64,000 bases of DNA, from contig NZ_JAIWOU010000001.1 in the NCBI RefSeq assembly GCF_021295395.1, forward strand, positions 685,001-749,000. The letters run 5' to 3'. Source of the DNA: Komagataeibacter sp. FNDCR2. GTDB lineage: Bacteria > Pseudomonadota > Alphaproteobacteria > Acetobacterales > Acetobacteraceae. Of the stretch, positions 56,212 through 64,000 are shown in pieces. A program made the translations under genes and the position numbers. Within the stretch, counting starts at the first letter, position 1; every line of letters starts with the position of its first letter. Below the pieces are notes generated by a model. That model was not told the origin of the DNA, made no database searches, and was given only the letters and a program-made list of their open reading frames with translations.

Positions 56212-57591
56212 CTAATTGCCGTCGTGGCCCAGCTTACCGGCGGGGGGAGCCACCATGACACTGCCGCCGCTGGGCAGAATCTGGAACACGGCCAGGTCAC
56301 GCCGCGTCTTTCCATCGTCCATCAGGCCAAAAACGCCATCTACCCCGCCAAAACCGTCGGGGCGGGTCAGCGCCTGCACCGAATAGCCATTGGCGCTGCC
56401 AGCGGGGCGGTTCTGGTCCAGCGTCTTCACCAGCGCCGCCGCATCATAGGTCAGATCCGCCAGCGGCGTGGGCATGTGGTGATAGGCAGCCATGAACTGC
56501 TGAATGAAGGCCTGGCGGCTGGCCGGATCGGGGGCGGCGTACCACGCGCCCTGCAACGCGGACAGCTTGCTGGCGAAAGCACCCCACAGCCCCGGCCCCA
56601 TGATCTGCACATGCGCGCTGTCCACGTGCATCTGCCCCAGCGCATTGATGATCATGCCCAGTTGCAGCCCCGTATCCCCCAGCAGCAGCGCATCGAATGG
56701 CGCGGGCGGCATGTCCTGCGCGATGTTGAGCGGCGGCGGCAGCGTGGTGCTGTCCTGCGTGGCCTGCGGCAGGGGCGCGCCATCGGGGTTGATGGGGTCC
56801 AGCGCCTCGGATGCGGGCAGCGACTCGACAGTCTTGTTGGCCGCCTTTTCCGCCGGGTCGGCCTGCGGCACGGTGGCGGCGCGGCTGTCATAGGCGGACA
56901 GGGTGTTCAGGTTGGCCGTGATCGTGTTCTGCGTGCCGTCATGAAACATGATCTGGGGCGACTGTAGCCCGTATTCCCCGCAGATCTGCGCCAGCGCCTG
57001 CCCCAGTGCGTGACCGAGCCGGTTATCGGGCAGGAAGGCCGCGAAATGCTGCCTGCCCTTCTGGACGGCAAGCGCGACCATGCGGCGCACCTGCTGCTCC
57101 GGCGCGATGCCCAGCGTCCATACATCGGGCCGTGCGACCGACATGTCACTGGTGAACGCCAGCATGGGCACACTGACCGGCGCGGTTACGGCCGCGGCCT
57201 GCATCGTTTCATCAGCGGTCAGCGGGCCAAGGATCAGACCATCACCGGCGGCGATGGCGGCCTGCGCGGCGGCGGTTGCATTGCTGCCGGCGGCCGCAGT
57301 GTCATGCACGTCCAGTGTCGGGGCGGTGGGCGTGTTCATGGCCATGCGGGCCGCGACCAGCATTTCCTGCCCCAGCCCGGCATTGGCGCCGCTCAGCGGC
57401 AAAAGCACGCCCACATTGCGCCCCACCGGGGGGGCGGTGACATGCGGGGCCTTGCGGGTCGGGGTGGAGGCGCAGGCGCTCAGGGTGGCCAGGGCCAGCC
57501 CCGACAGCAATAAGCGCTTGCATGCACGACGTGGAGAGGCAGAATCAACATCCTGTCCTTGTATCCGGGTTCCGAATGTCTGACGCCTCAT
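56212..57591 (-). CDS. LppC/LpoA-like outer-membrane lipoprotein (penicillin-binding protein activator)
   Basis: A 459-aa lipoprotein with lipobox LATLSAC, the lipidated cysteine being C40. The rest is a periplasmic-binding-protein-like fold: NVGVLLPLSGANAGLGQEMLVAARMAM, GPLTADETMQAAAV, VSVPMLAFTSDMS, HFAAFLPDNRLGHALGQAL and LADLTYDAAALVKTL. The middle, about residues 230-300, is low complexity. LpoA activates a peptidoglycan synthase in E. coli. The ATG at 57591 gives a long n-region before the signal. It overlaps the start of divergent rsmI. Confidence 0.82.
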   Translation of the reverse strand: MRRQTFGTRIQGQDVDSASPRRACKRLLLSGLALATLSACASTPTRKAPHVTAPPVGRNVGVLLPLSGANAGLGQEMLVAARMAMNTPTAPTLDVHDTAAAGSNATAAAQAAIAAGDGLILGPLTADETMQAAAVTAPVSVPMLAFTSDMSVARPDVWTLGIAPEQQVRRMVALAVQKGRQHFAAFLPDNRLGHALGQALAQICGEYGLQSPQIMFHDGTQNTITANLNTLSAYDSRAATVPQADPAEKAANKTVESLPASEALDPINPDGAPLPQATQDSTTLPPPLNIAQDMPPAPFDALLLGDTGLQLGMIINALGQMHVDSAHVQIMGPGLWGAFASKLSALQGAWYAAPDPASRQAFIQQFMAAYHHMPTPLADLTYDAAALVKTLDQNRPAGSANGYSVQALTRPDGFGGVDGVFGLMDDGKTRRDLAVFQILPSGGSVMVAPPAGKLGHDGN

Positions 57592-58535
57592 CTTCCTCGC
57601 CTTCAAAATCACACCATACGGTACATAGCGGAGAATGTACCGCCCGTCATGCCGGGAACGCGGATGAAACCGTTTCGGTTCAGCTTCGTGAGGGTGAACT
57701 CGTTCTCGTCGCCACGCCCATCGGCAATCTGGGTGACATGAGCCGCCGCGCGGTCGAAACGCTGGCGGCCGCCGATCTGGTGCTGTGCGAGGATACACGC
57801 ACCAGCGCGCGCCTGCTGCGTGAATACGGCATCCACACCCGCACGCGCCCCCTGCATGACCATAACGAGGAACAGCAGATCCCCGCCCTGCTCGATGAAC
57901 TTGCCGCGGGTCGGCGCATCGCCGTGATTTCGGATGCGGGCACGCCGCTCATGTCCGATCCCGGCTACCGGCTGGTGCGCGCCATCATCGCCGCGGGCGG
58001 CCGGGTCAGCGCGGTGCCGGGCGCCAATGCGGCGGTCATGGCGCTGACCCTGTCCGGCCTGCCGCCGCATCCCTTCATGTTCTCGGGATTCCTGCCCCCG
58101 CGTGAGGCGGCGCGGCGCGGCGTACTTTCACAACTGCATGCGGCGGAATGCGCGGGGCTGTCCGCCACCCTGATCTGGCATGAAGCCCCGCACAGGCTGG
58201 CGGAAATGCTGGCGAGCCTTGCCGCCGTCATGGGGGGCGCACGCCCGGCCGCCGTGGCACGCGAACTGACCAAACGCTTCGAGGAGGTACGGCGCGGCAC
58301 CGTGGCCGAACTTGCCGCCCATTATGCCGAAAATCCGGCGCGGGGCGAGATTACCGTCGTGCTTGGCCCCCCGCTGCGTGATGACAGCACGGCCAATGAC
58401 CTGGACAGCCAGTTGCGCGCGGCGTTGCAGACCCTGTCGGTCAAGGACGCGGCGGCGCTGGTGGCGGGCATTACCAGCCTGCCGCGCCGCACGGTCTATG
58501 CCCGCGCGCTGGAACTGGCGCGCGGCCCGTCATAG
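57576..58535 (+). CDS. rsmI: 16S rRNA (cytidine-1402-2'-O)-methyltransferase
   Basis: A 319-aa SAM-dependent methyltransferase of the tetrapyrrole-methylase fold. Motifs: ELVLVATPIGNLGDMSRRAVETLAAADLVLCEDTR, LHDHNEEQ, VISDAGTPLMSDPG, SAVPGANAAVMALTLSGL, FSGFLPP, and the C-terminal RELTKRFEEVRRG. The ATG at 57576 is the last usable start before the conserved region, giving an unusually long polar N-terminus (about 37 extra residues). It overlaps the first codons of the divergent lipoprotein gene by 16 bases. Confidence 0.94.
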   Translation: MSDASSSSPSKSHHTVHSGECTARHAGNADETVSVQLREGELVLVATPIGNLGDMSRRAVETLAAADLVLCEDTRTSARLLREYGIHTRTRPLHDHNEEQQIPALLDELAAGRRIAVISDAGTPLMSDPGYRLVRAIIAAGGRVSAVPGANAAVMALTLSGLPPHPFMFSGFLPPREAARRGVLSQLHAAECAGLSATLIWHEAPHRLAEMLASLAAVMGGARPAAVARELTKRFEEVRRGTVAELAAHYAENPARGEITVVLGPPLRDDSTANDLDSQLRAALQTLSVKDAAALVAGITSLPRRTVYARALELARGPS

Positions 58536-58545
58536 CCCCCGCAGT

Positions 58546-59190
58546 TCAGTGTTCGGGCAGGTCTGTATTGAACAGCGAATCCGGCGGCATTGCGCCGCCT
58601 GCGTGAATGTCGAGCAGATCGACCCGGGTGGTTTGCTCCTGCGCGTCCTGGATGATCCAGCCCCGCAGCAGCAGCGGGCTGTCATGGAACAGCAGGGTCA
58701 GGCTGCCATCACCGGGGGAATCGGTGCGTACCACCGTGATGTTCACCGCATTGCCGTCGCGTGACAGGCCGGTGACGGTCACATCACCCGAAAGCTGGAG
58801 ATGCGGGCGCAGCAGCAACCCCAGCGGGGTCTTGTCCATGGGCATGGTGGTGGTCTGGTCGAGCTGGCTGTCATTGAACACGACCTGATCGTGATTGGCC
58901 ACCAGCAGCAGCGGGCTGGGGGGATCGTACTGGAACCGCATGCGGCGATTCGTCCGGTCGATCCACGCGGTGCCGGTTGTCTGCCCGCCATCGGGCGCGG
59001 TCTGGCGGAAACGGGCCTTGAGCAGGCTGATCGCGTCCAGATGATGCTCCACGCGTTCCAGCAGGGCATGATCCTGATCGGACGCACCGACCGCCATCTG
59101 CTCCTGCGCCCCGGCGGCGGGGGCGCGCATGACGCCAGCGGACAGGCAGGCCAGCGCGCAGGCGGTGGCGACAGGGCGGAAAAATCTCAT
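58546..59190 (-). CDS. LolA-family outer-membrane lipoprotein carrier
   Basis: A 214-aa periplasmic protein. It has a signal peptide (MRFFRPVATACALACLSAG), then the LolA-like fold: ISLLKARFRQTAPDGGQTTGTAWIDRTNRRMRFQYDPPSPLLLVANHDQVVFND, SLTLLFHDSPLLLRGWIIQDAQEQTTRVDL. LolA moves lipoproteins from LolCDE to LolB. It is a likely functional partner of envelope lipoproteins such as the one upstream. The ATG at 59190 is the signal-peptide start; 59202 is also in frame. Confidence 0.88.
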   Translation of the reverse strand: MRFFRPVATACALACLSAGVMRAPAAGAQEQMAVGASDQDHALLERVEHHLDAISLLKARFRQTAPDGGQTTGTAWIDRTNRRMRFQYDPPSPLLLVANHDQVVFNDSQLDQTTTMPMDKTPLGLLLRPHLQLSGDVTVTGLSRDGNAVNITVVRTDSPGDGSLTLLFHDSPLLLRGWIIQDAQEQTTRVDLLDIHAGGAMPPDSLFNTDLPEH

Positions 59191-59264
59191 GACAGGGGGC
59201 AATCCATGCAGATGGTACCGGCCCAGTGGTGCCCCAACGGGCGTTCAAGATCAAGGCAGGCGGA

Positions 59265-60221
59265 TCAGGAACTGCCGATCAGCACACCCGCGACAAAGAC
59301 CAGCAGCCCCCCGATCACGATCTGCACCACGGCCGAGCCGAAGGGCGTTTCCTGATAGCGCCAGCGTATCCATGAAATCACGAACAGTTCGACCACCACC
59401 ACGATCATCGCGGCGATCATCGCGGCCGAAAAATCATTGATCAGGAAGGGCAGCGTATGCCCGATCCCGCCCGCCGTGGTCATGAGACCGCAGATCAGCC
59501 CGCGCAGCAGCGGCGCCCCTCGGCCCGACAGCTTGCCGTCATCGGACAGCGCCTCGGCAAAGCCCATGGAAATCCCCGCCCCGACCGATGCCGCCATGCC
59601 CACCAGAAAGGCGTTCCAGGGCAGGTGCGTGGCGAAGGCGGCGGCGAAAACGGGGGCGAGCGTGGAAACCGAACCATCCATCAGCCCCACAAGGCCGGGC
59701 TGGACAATCTGGAGCACGAAACGGCGGCGCGCGCCTTCATCCTCGGTTTCGCGCTTGCCGTTGGGCAGGCGGTCGTGCTCGATGGCGCTGGCGGCCTGGC
59801 CGTGCTGGTCCTCCGCATGGGCCAGATCCCCGAGCAGCCTGCGCGTCGCCGCGTCCGCCGTGCGCAGCGCGGCCTGACGGTAGAAGCGCGCGGCGTCCAT
59901 CTCCATCTGCCGGGCATGGCGGCGCACCGCCTCGATACCAAGCGCCTGCACCTGCCACGCGGGCTTGCGCACGATGAAATCAGCAATATCCTGCCGCCGG
60001 ATCAGCGGGATATGGGAACCGAAACGCCGGGTGTACAGGTCGATGAGGGTACGGCGATGCGCATTCTCCTCCACCGTCATGTCGGTAAATATCTTGGCGG
60101 TATCAGGGTAGTTTTCCCTGATGGCATAGGCGAAATCCGCATAGATGCGCCCGTCCTCCTCCTCGTTGGAGATAGCGAGCGCGAGGATTTCCTGATCTGA
60201 CAGGGACGAGAATTTACGCAT
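59265..60221 (-). CDS. MbfA-type membrane ferritin: rubrerythrin-like domain fused to a VIT1/CCC1 domain
   Basis: A 318-aa fusion. The N-terminal half (1 to about 150) is a ferritin/rubrerythrin-like helical bundle with iron-binding patterns [23 protein letters not shown] and [10 protein letters not shown]. The C-terminal half (about 165-318) is a VIT1/CCC1 membrane domain with several membrane segments ([43 protein letters not shown]). This is the MbfA layout known to export iron and limit oxidative damage in rhizobia. No Shine-Dalgarno sequence is seen; a perfect palindrome lies 8-19 bases before the ATG. Confidence 0.9.
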   Translation of the reverse strand: MRKFSSLSDQEILALAISNEEEDGRIYADFAYAIRENYPDTAKIFTDMTVEENAHRRTLIDLYTRRFGSHIPLIRRQDIADFIVRKPAWQVQALGIEAVRRHARQMEMDAARFYRQAALRTADAATRRLLGDLAHAEDQHGQAASAIEHDRLPNGKRETEDEGARRRFVLQIVQPGLVGLMDGSVSTLAPVFAAAFATHLPWNAFLVGMAASVGAGISMGFAEALSDDGKLSGRGAPLLRGLICGLMTTAGGIGHTLPFLINDFSAAMIAAMIVVVVELFVISWIRWRYQETPFGSAVVQIVIGGLLVFVAGVLIGSS

Positions 60222-60228
60222 AGTTCAG

Positions 60229-60240
60229 TTTATGCATAAA
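60229..60240. promoter_or_regulatory. Palindrome TTTATGCATAAA before mbfA
   Basis: A 12-bp perfect palindrome lies directly before the mbfA start, covering the usual ribosome-site region. In related bacteria mbfA is controlled by iron regulators of the Fur family such as Irr, but this sequence does not match the Irr box I know. An operator role is inference. Confidence 0.35.
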
Positions 60241-60418
60241 TTCCCATGCCATCTCAATAATATTATATGGCCACAAATGATTCCTGATTGTGCCAGCCAA
60301 GTAAACAGATCGAAAATGATTATGCTTCTCGATCACATCACCCGGCAATGCATGCCCCTGCGGGACAGGCCGGAATTTTTTCTACCCCGTTTCTCCCGTA
60401 CTACTTGAAGCAGTGGGA

Positions 60419-61831
60419 TCAGACAGCCGCTTCGGTGAAAATATGGGTCACATCGCCCTGCCAGCGACCATGATAGGCGGCAAGCCAGCTTTCGGCCTGG
60501 GTGGGACCACCCGCCGCGATTTCATGCAGCGGGGCGAGATGGCGCGTCTCGTCCCGCCCCTGCGCATCATGCGCCGCGCGCGCGCGCAGGCCATCGGTGG
60601 CCAGCGCGATCATGCGCGCGGCCAGCGGGCGCAGGTTCCCCCGCCCCCATGGCGTATCCAGCCCGGTGCGCGGCACTTCGGCCCGTAGCGCGACATATTC
60701 ATCCCACCCGTGTTCCAGCACCAGTTCCTCAGCAGCGTGCAGGGTGGCGTCGTCATAGAGAAGGCCCGTCCACAGGGCCGACTGCGCCAGCATCATGGCG
60801 GGCGATCCGGCATCCGCGCCGCGCATTTCAAGGAACTGCTTGAGCCGCACATCGGGGAACACGGTTGTCAGATGATCCTCGAAATCCCCGATCGTCGGGC
60901 GCTCGCCCTCCAGCCCCGGCGGGTTGCGCCCCTCCAGCCACGCACGGAAGGAACTGCCCGCCACGTCGATCATCCGCCCTTCGCGCGTGACGAAATACAT
61001 CGGCACGTCCAGCAGCCACTCCACATAGGCGGCGAAGCTGAACCCGTCGTTCAGGAACTGGCGCGGCATGCCCGCCCGCGCGTTATCGGTATCCGTCCAT
61101 ACCCGCGCCCGGTTGGACATGAAGCCATTGGGACGCCCTTCATAGAACGGGGAACTGGCGAACAGCGCCGTCGCCACCGGCTGGAGGGCGAGGGAGACAC
61201 GCATCTTGCGCGCCATGTCCGCCTCCGACCCGAAATCCAGATTGACCTGCACCGTGCAGGTGCGCAGCATCATGTCCAGCCCCAGCGTACCCACGCGGGG
61301 CATGTAGTCACGCATGATCGCGTAGCGGCTCTTGGGCATCCACGGAATGTCGGCGCGTGTGGCGGTGGGGTGAAAGCCCAGCGGCATGAACCCGATGCCC
61401 AGCGCGGCGCAGGCGGGGCGGATGGCGGCGAAGTGCCGGTCCATTTCGGCCGCCGTTTCATGCAGCGTGCGCAGCGGCGCGCCGGACAGTTCGAACTGCC
61501 CGCCCGGTTCCAGCGAAATGGAGCCGCCCTTCGCATCCGCCAGGCCCTTGAGGCCGATCAGCGCATCGCGGTCGATGATTTCTTCCCACCGCCTGCCGCC
61601 CTTTTCCGCCGCGAGGGCACGCAGCAGCGCCTCGATCCCCCGGGGCGCGTATGGAGGTGACGACCATGCCCTGCGCTGCGGTCCCGCCGCCTCGGGTCGC
61701 ACAAAGCCGAATTTTTCATGTTCCGTGCCGATCCGCCATTCCGACCGGGGGCGAGCGCCCGCCGCGAGTATGCCGACCATCTGTTCAAATGATTCGATGA
61801 CGTTTGAATTGTGCGCGCCGGGATTCGACAT
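60419..61831 (-). CDS. gshA: Glutamate-cysteine ligase, plant/alphaproteobacterial class
   Basis: A 470-aa enzyme for the first step of glutathione synthesis. It matches the plant-type (class 3) ligase: RSEWRIGTEHEKFGF, GGSISLEPGGQFELSGAPLRTLHETAAEMD, LGIGFMPLGFHPTATRADIPWMPKSRY, CTVQVNLDFGSEADMARKMRVSLALQPVATALFASSPF, and FEDHLTTVFPDVRLKQFLEMRGAD. The length is close to that of plant GSH1 without its transit peptide. rsmE lies 80 bases upstream on the same strand and may share its transcript. The ATG at 61831 is the only good start. Confidence 0.94.
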   Translation of the reverse strand: MSNPGAHNSNVIESFEQMVGILAAGARPRSEWRIGTEHEKFGFVRPEAAGPQRRAWSSPPYAPRGIEALLRALAAEKGGRRWEEIIDRDALIGLKGLADAKGGSISLEPGGQFELSGAPLRTLHETAAEMDRHFAAIRPACAALGIGFMPLGFHPTATRADIPWMPKSRYAIMRDYMPRVGTLGLDMMLRTCTVQVNLDFGSEADMARKMRVSLALQPVATALFASSPFYEGRPNGFMSNRARVWTDTDNARAGMPRQFLNDGFSFAAYVEWLLDVPMYFVTREGRMIDVAGSSFRAWLEGRNPPGLEGERPTIGDFEDHLTTVFPDVRLKQFLEMRGADAGSPAMMLAQSALWTGLLYDDATLHAAEELVLEHGWDEYVALRAEVPRTGLDTPWGRGNLRPLAARMIALATDGLRARAAHDAQGRDETRHLAPLHEIAAGGPTQAESWLAAYHGRWQGDVTHIFTEAAV

Positions 61832-61911
61832 GGCGGGGGCAATATCCTCAGATGACAGTCAGATTAAGGCTGGCGACAGGCGGAAATGCATGCCGGAAAG
61901 GGGCTGGATAC

Positions 61912-62652
61912 CTACAAGCCTGTACCACATACGGTGTCGAGACCAGCCCCGACAAGAGCAAGCGCCGCCGCCGCCGCCGTATCGGCCCGCAGCACGAGCG
62001 GCCCGAGCGACAGCGGACGTACGAACGCGCGCGTGCGCAGCATGTCGTGCTCACGCGGTGAAAACCCGCCTTCCGGGCCGATCAGCACGCTATCGCCCAC
62101 CCTGGGTGCCGGGGGGCTCGCGTGGCGCGCGCTGCGCTCAAGGGCCGCGAACAGGGTTGTTCCTTCCGGCCATTGCGAAAGCAGGGTCGGGAGCGGAACC
62201 AGCGGGTCGATGCCCGGCACGTCCAGCCGCTCGCACTGTTCGGCGGCTTCACAGGCGATGCTTTCCAGCCGGGCGGCATTGAGCCGGTGGGTGTTGGTCC
62301 GCTCGGTCACGACGGGGCGAAAACGTGTCACCCCCAGTTCGGTGCCCATGCGGATGACCGTTTCCGTCGCATCACGCTTGAGGGGGGCGAACAGCAGGCA
62401 CAGGCCGGCGGTCGCCGCAGGCGCCCGATTCCGCTCCACAAGCCGGATGCGGCAGTGGTCGCGGCGCAGATGCGCGATCACGCCCCGCCATGCGCCATCG
62501 CGCGCGTTGAAAACCTCCACTTCCGCCCCGGCCTGCTGGCGCATCACCGTGCCCAGGTAATGGGCCTGCCCCGGTGCGAGGTCGAGCAGCCCATCGGCCC
62601 CCATGGGGTCGATGTTCGCGGGTGGAATGAACAGTCGCGGGCAATCTCTCAT
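61912..62652 (-). CDS. rsmE: 16S rRNA (uracil-1498-N3)-methyltransferase
   Basis: A 246-aa SPOUT methyltransferase with the N-terminal PUA-like RNA-binding domain (MRDCPRLFIPPANI, LAPGQAHYLGTVMRQQAGAEVEVFNARDG) and the knotted SAM domain: ERTNTHRLNAARLESIACEAAEQCERLDVP, VLIGPEGGFSPREHDM, and SLGPLVLRADTAAAAALALV. It is followed on the same strand by gshA, a neighbour pair seen in other proteobacteria. It diverges from ubiA. Confidence 0.95.
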   Translation of the reverse strand: MRDCPRLFIPPANIDPMGADGLLDLAPGQAHYLGTVMRQQAGAEVEVFNARDGAWRGVIAHLRRDHCRIRLVERNRAPAATAGLCLLFAPLKRDATETVIRMGTELGVTRFRPVVTERTNTHRLNAARLESIACEAAEQCERLDVPGIDPLVPLPTLLSQWPEGTTLFAALERSARHASPPAPRVGDSVLIGPEGGFSPREHDMLRTRAFVRPLSLGPLVLRADTAAAAALALVGAGLDTVCGTGL

Positions 62653-62826
62653 GCCAGGCGGTAACCTTTCACAGTTTCATATGCTCCGGGCCCGTTATTG
62701 CTCCGGCCCAGCCTTGACCCGGCGGGGACTTCCGGCCCATCTGTTTCGCCATTAGCAGCCACGGGGCGTTGCGTCATCGGCAAACCCGGTCCCGCCCGCG
62801 CTATCAAGCAGTCAAGGAGTTGCGTC

Positions 62827-63744
62827 GTGAACCAGCCTGTTCCCCATACCGACATCCGGGTGGATGGCTGGATCGGCCGCCTGCCCGCCCGCCTGCGCCC
62901 CTATGCGCTGCTGGCCCGGCTGGACCGGCCCATCGGCACGTGGCTCCTGTTCCTGCCGGGGGTATGGGGCATCGTGCTGCCCGCGGGCGTGCCCGTGGGG
63001 CGGCGGATATTCCTGATCGCGCTGTTCGGCATCGGCAGTATCGTCATGCGGGCGGCGGGCTGCGTGGTCAATGACATGTGGGACCGCGACATCGACCGCC
63101 AGGTGGCCCGCACGGCGGGCCGGCCGCTGGCATCGGGCGCGCTGTCCATGCGCGAGGCGGCGCTGTTCCTGGCCGCGCTGCTGCTGATCGGGTTCAACAT
63201 CCTCATGAACCTCAACACCCTATCGCAGGTGCTGGGCGCGTCCTCGCTCATACTGGTGGCGCTCTACCCGCTGGCGAAGCGGGTGACATGGTGGCCGCAA
63301 CTGGTCATGGGGTTCACCTTCGGTTTCGGCGCGCCGCTGGGTTACGCGGCGGCGGCGGACCGGGTCGATGCCGCGCTGTGCGCGCTGTATGCCGCGACCG
63401 TGGTGTGGCAGCTCGGCTTCGATACCATATACGGCTTTCAGGACATGGAGGACGATGCCCGCATCGGCGTACGCTCCACCTCCCGCCTCATGGCCGGGCA
63501 TGCGCGGCTGTTCGTGGGCACGTGTTATGCGCTCACCCTCGCGGGGCTGGCGGCGGCGGGGGGGGTGGCCCATGTGGGGTATGGATTCTGGCCCGCGCTG
63601 GTGCTTCCCGCCGTGCTGCTGGGCTGGCAGGTGCGCAGCCTGCATGAGAACGACCCCGCCACCTGCCTGCGCCTGTTCCGCTTCAACCGTGAAACGGGGC
63701 TGGCCATCGCCCTCGCCCTGCTGGCGGGTGGCCTTACGCGCTGA
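62827..63744 (+). CDS. ubiA: 4-hydroxybenzoate octaprenyltransferase
   Basis: A 305-aa membrane prenyltransferase that joins a polyprenyl chain to 4-hydroxybenzoate in ubiquinone synthesis. It has about eight membrane segments and two aspartate-rich motifs, NDMWDRDIDRQVART (82-96) and GFQDMEDDARIGVRS. The start is GTG at 62827, supported by AAGGAG with a 7-base spacer. Ubiquinone is the electron acceptor for gcd and the aldehyde dehydrogenase earlier in the window. Its 3' end overlaps the convergent hydrolase gene by 11 bases. Confidence 0.95.
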   Translation: MNQPVPHTDIRVDGWIGRLPARLRPYALLARLDRPIGTWLLFLPGVWGIVLPAGVPVGRRIFLIALFGIGSIVMRAAGCVVNDMWDRDIDRQVARTAGRPLASGALSMREAALFLAALLLIGFNILMNLNTLSQVLGASSLILVALYPLAKRVTWWPQLVMGFTFGFGAPLGYAAAADRVDAALCALYAATVVWQLGFDTIYGFQDMEDDARIGVRSTSRLMAGHARLFVGTCYALTLAGLAAAGGVAHVGYGFWPALVLPAVLLGWQVRSLHENDPATCLRLFRFNRETGLAIALALLAGGLTR

Positions 63745-64000
63745 GATGCAGGATACGGCCCAGGAACCGGCGGGTCATATCCATGCCCAGCAGGAAAAGG
63801 GCCGGATCGAAACGCGGCCCCTCATCACGCAGGAAGGCGTGCTGGGCGTTGAATTCATGCCATTCATAGCGGGTGCCCGCCTGTTCCAGCGCCTCACGGA
63901 TCATCTGCCGCCCCGCAAACGGGACATGCGGATCCTGCCGCCCCCACACCAGCATCGCCTCACCCCGTAGCGCCGCCACCCGCGCCAGCGTGTCGTCATG
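63734..64000 (-). CDS. Dienelactone hydrolase family protein, C-terminal part (partial)
   Basis: The last 88 residues of an alpha/beta hydrolase; the start lies beyond the window. The frame runs off the edge with HDDTLARVAALRGEAMLVWGRQDPHVPFAGRQMIREAL and continues through EWHEFNAQHAFLRDEGPRFDP. The aspartate in GRQDPHVP and the histidine in NAQHAFLRDE are the Asp and His of the dienelactone hydrolase triad; the cysteine or serine nucleophile is outside the window. Function beyond the family is unknown. Confidence 0.82.
   Translation of the reverse strand, partial: HDDTLARVAALRGEAMLVWGRQDPHVPFAGRQMIREALEQAGTRYEWHEFNAQHAFLRDEGPRFDPALFLLGMDMTRRFLGRILHLSA

Overview
The window is high-GC chromosomal DNA from an alphaproteobacterium, most likely an acetic acid bacterium (Acetobacteraceae, Komagataeibacter/Gluconacetobacter-like). 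The main reasons are a membrane PQQ glucose dehydrogenase next to a three-subunit molybdopterin/Fe-S/cytochrome c aldehyde dehydrogenase and a mannitol 2-dehydrogenase. Supporting signs are a GTTC-N7-GTTC LexA operator, a HemB without the zinc-cysteine cluster, an ELM1-family protein, a DUF4167 protein and an MbfA-type ferritin/VIT1 fusion. Family names come from reading the protein sequences; no database search was possible.

Layout. 1-2.5 kb: end of prfA, an antisense exported protein, prmC, and a DUF4167 gene. 2.5-7.4 kb: a biotin locus with a small winged-helix protein and bioA on the minus strand, diverging from bioF, a BioH-like esterase and a fused bioC-bioD gene. 7.4-12.2 kb: lexA with its own operator, moeA, rpmG, ftsB-like, eno and a DUF3429 membrane protein. 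12.2-20.7 kb: periplasmic oxidation genes (aldehyde dehydrogenase operon, gcd) and mannitol 2-dehydrogenase. 21-25.7 kb: a GT4 glycosyltransferase, dnaB, comM and tRNA-Val(CAC).

25.7-29.1 kb: a poorly characterised minus-strand group (ELM1-like, a 629-aa unknown, a 127-aa unknown). 29.2-45 kb: DEAD-box helicase, aspartoacylase-like hydrolase, glyA, amino-acid permease, hemB, bpt, parC, recO, tsf, rpsB, OsmC, aroC, fabI and pdxH. 45-52.3 kb: a universal stress protein, then assimilatory sulfate reduction (cysH, cysD, cysNC, DUF2849, cysI, DUF934), preceded by a possible structured leader. 52.4-64 kb: lipid A/KDO genes (waaA, lpxK, late acyltransferase), a small unknown, an LppC-like lipoprotein overlapping rsmI head to head, lolA, mbfA, gshA, rsmE, ubiA and the end of a dienelactone-hydrolase-like gene.

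How the genes work together. The oxidation genes would feed electrons from glucose and aldehydes into the respiratory chain at the periplasmic face. The biotin genes cover the pimeloyl and late steps except bioB, which is not here. The cys genes carry sulfate to sulfide: CysD/CysN make APS, the CysH has the cysteine pattern of an APS reductase, and CysI reduces sulfite. No insertion sequence, phage, CRISPR array, toxin-antitoxin pair or defence island was seen. The most unusual items are the BioC-BioD fusion, the inverted-repeat leader before cysH, the ELM1/unknown gene group, the overlapping divergent starts of lppC and rsmI, and the palindrome in front of mbfA.
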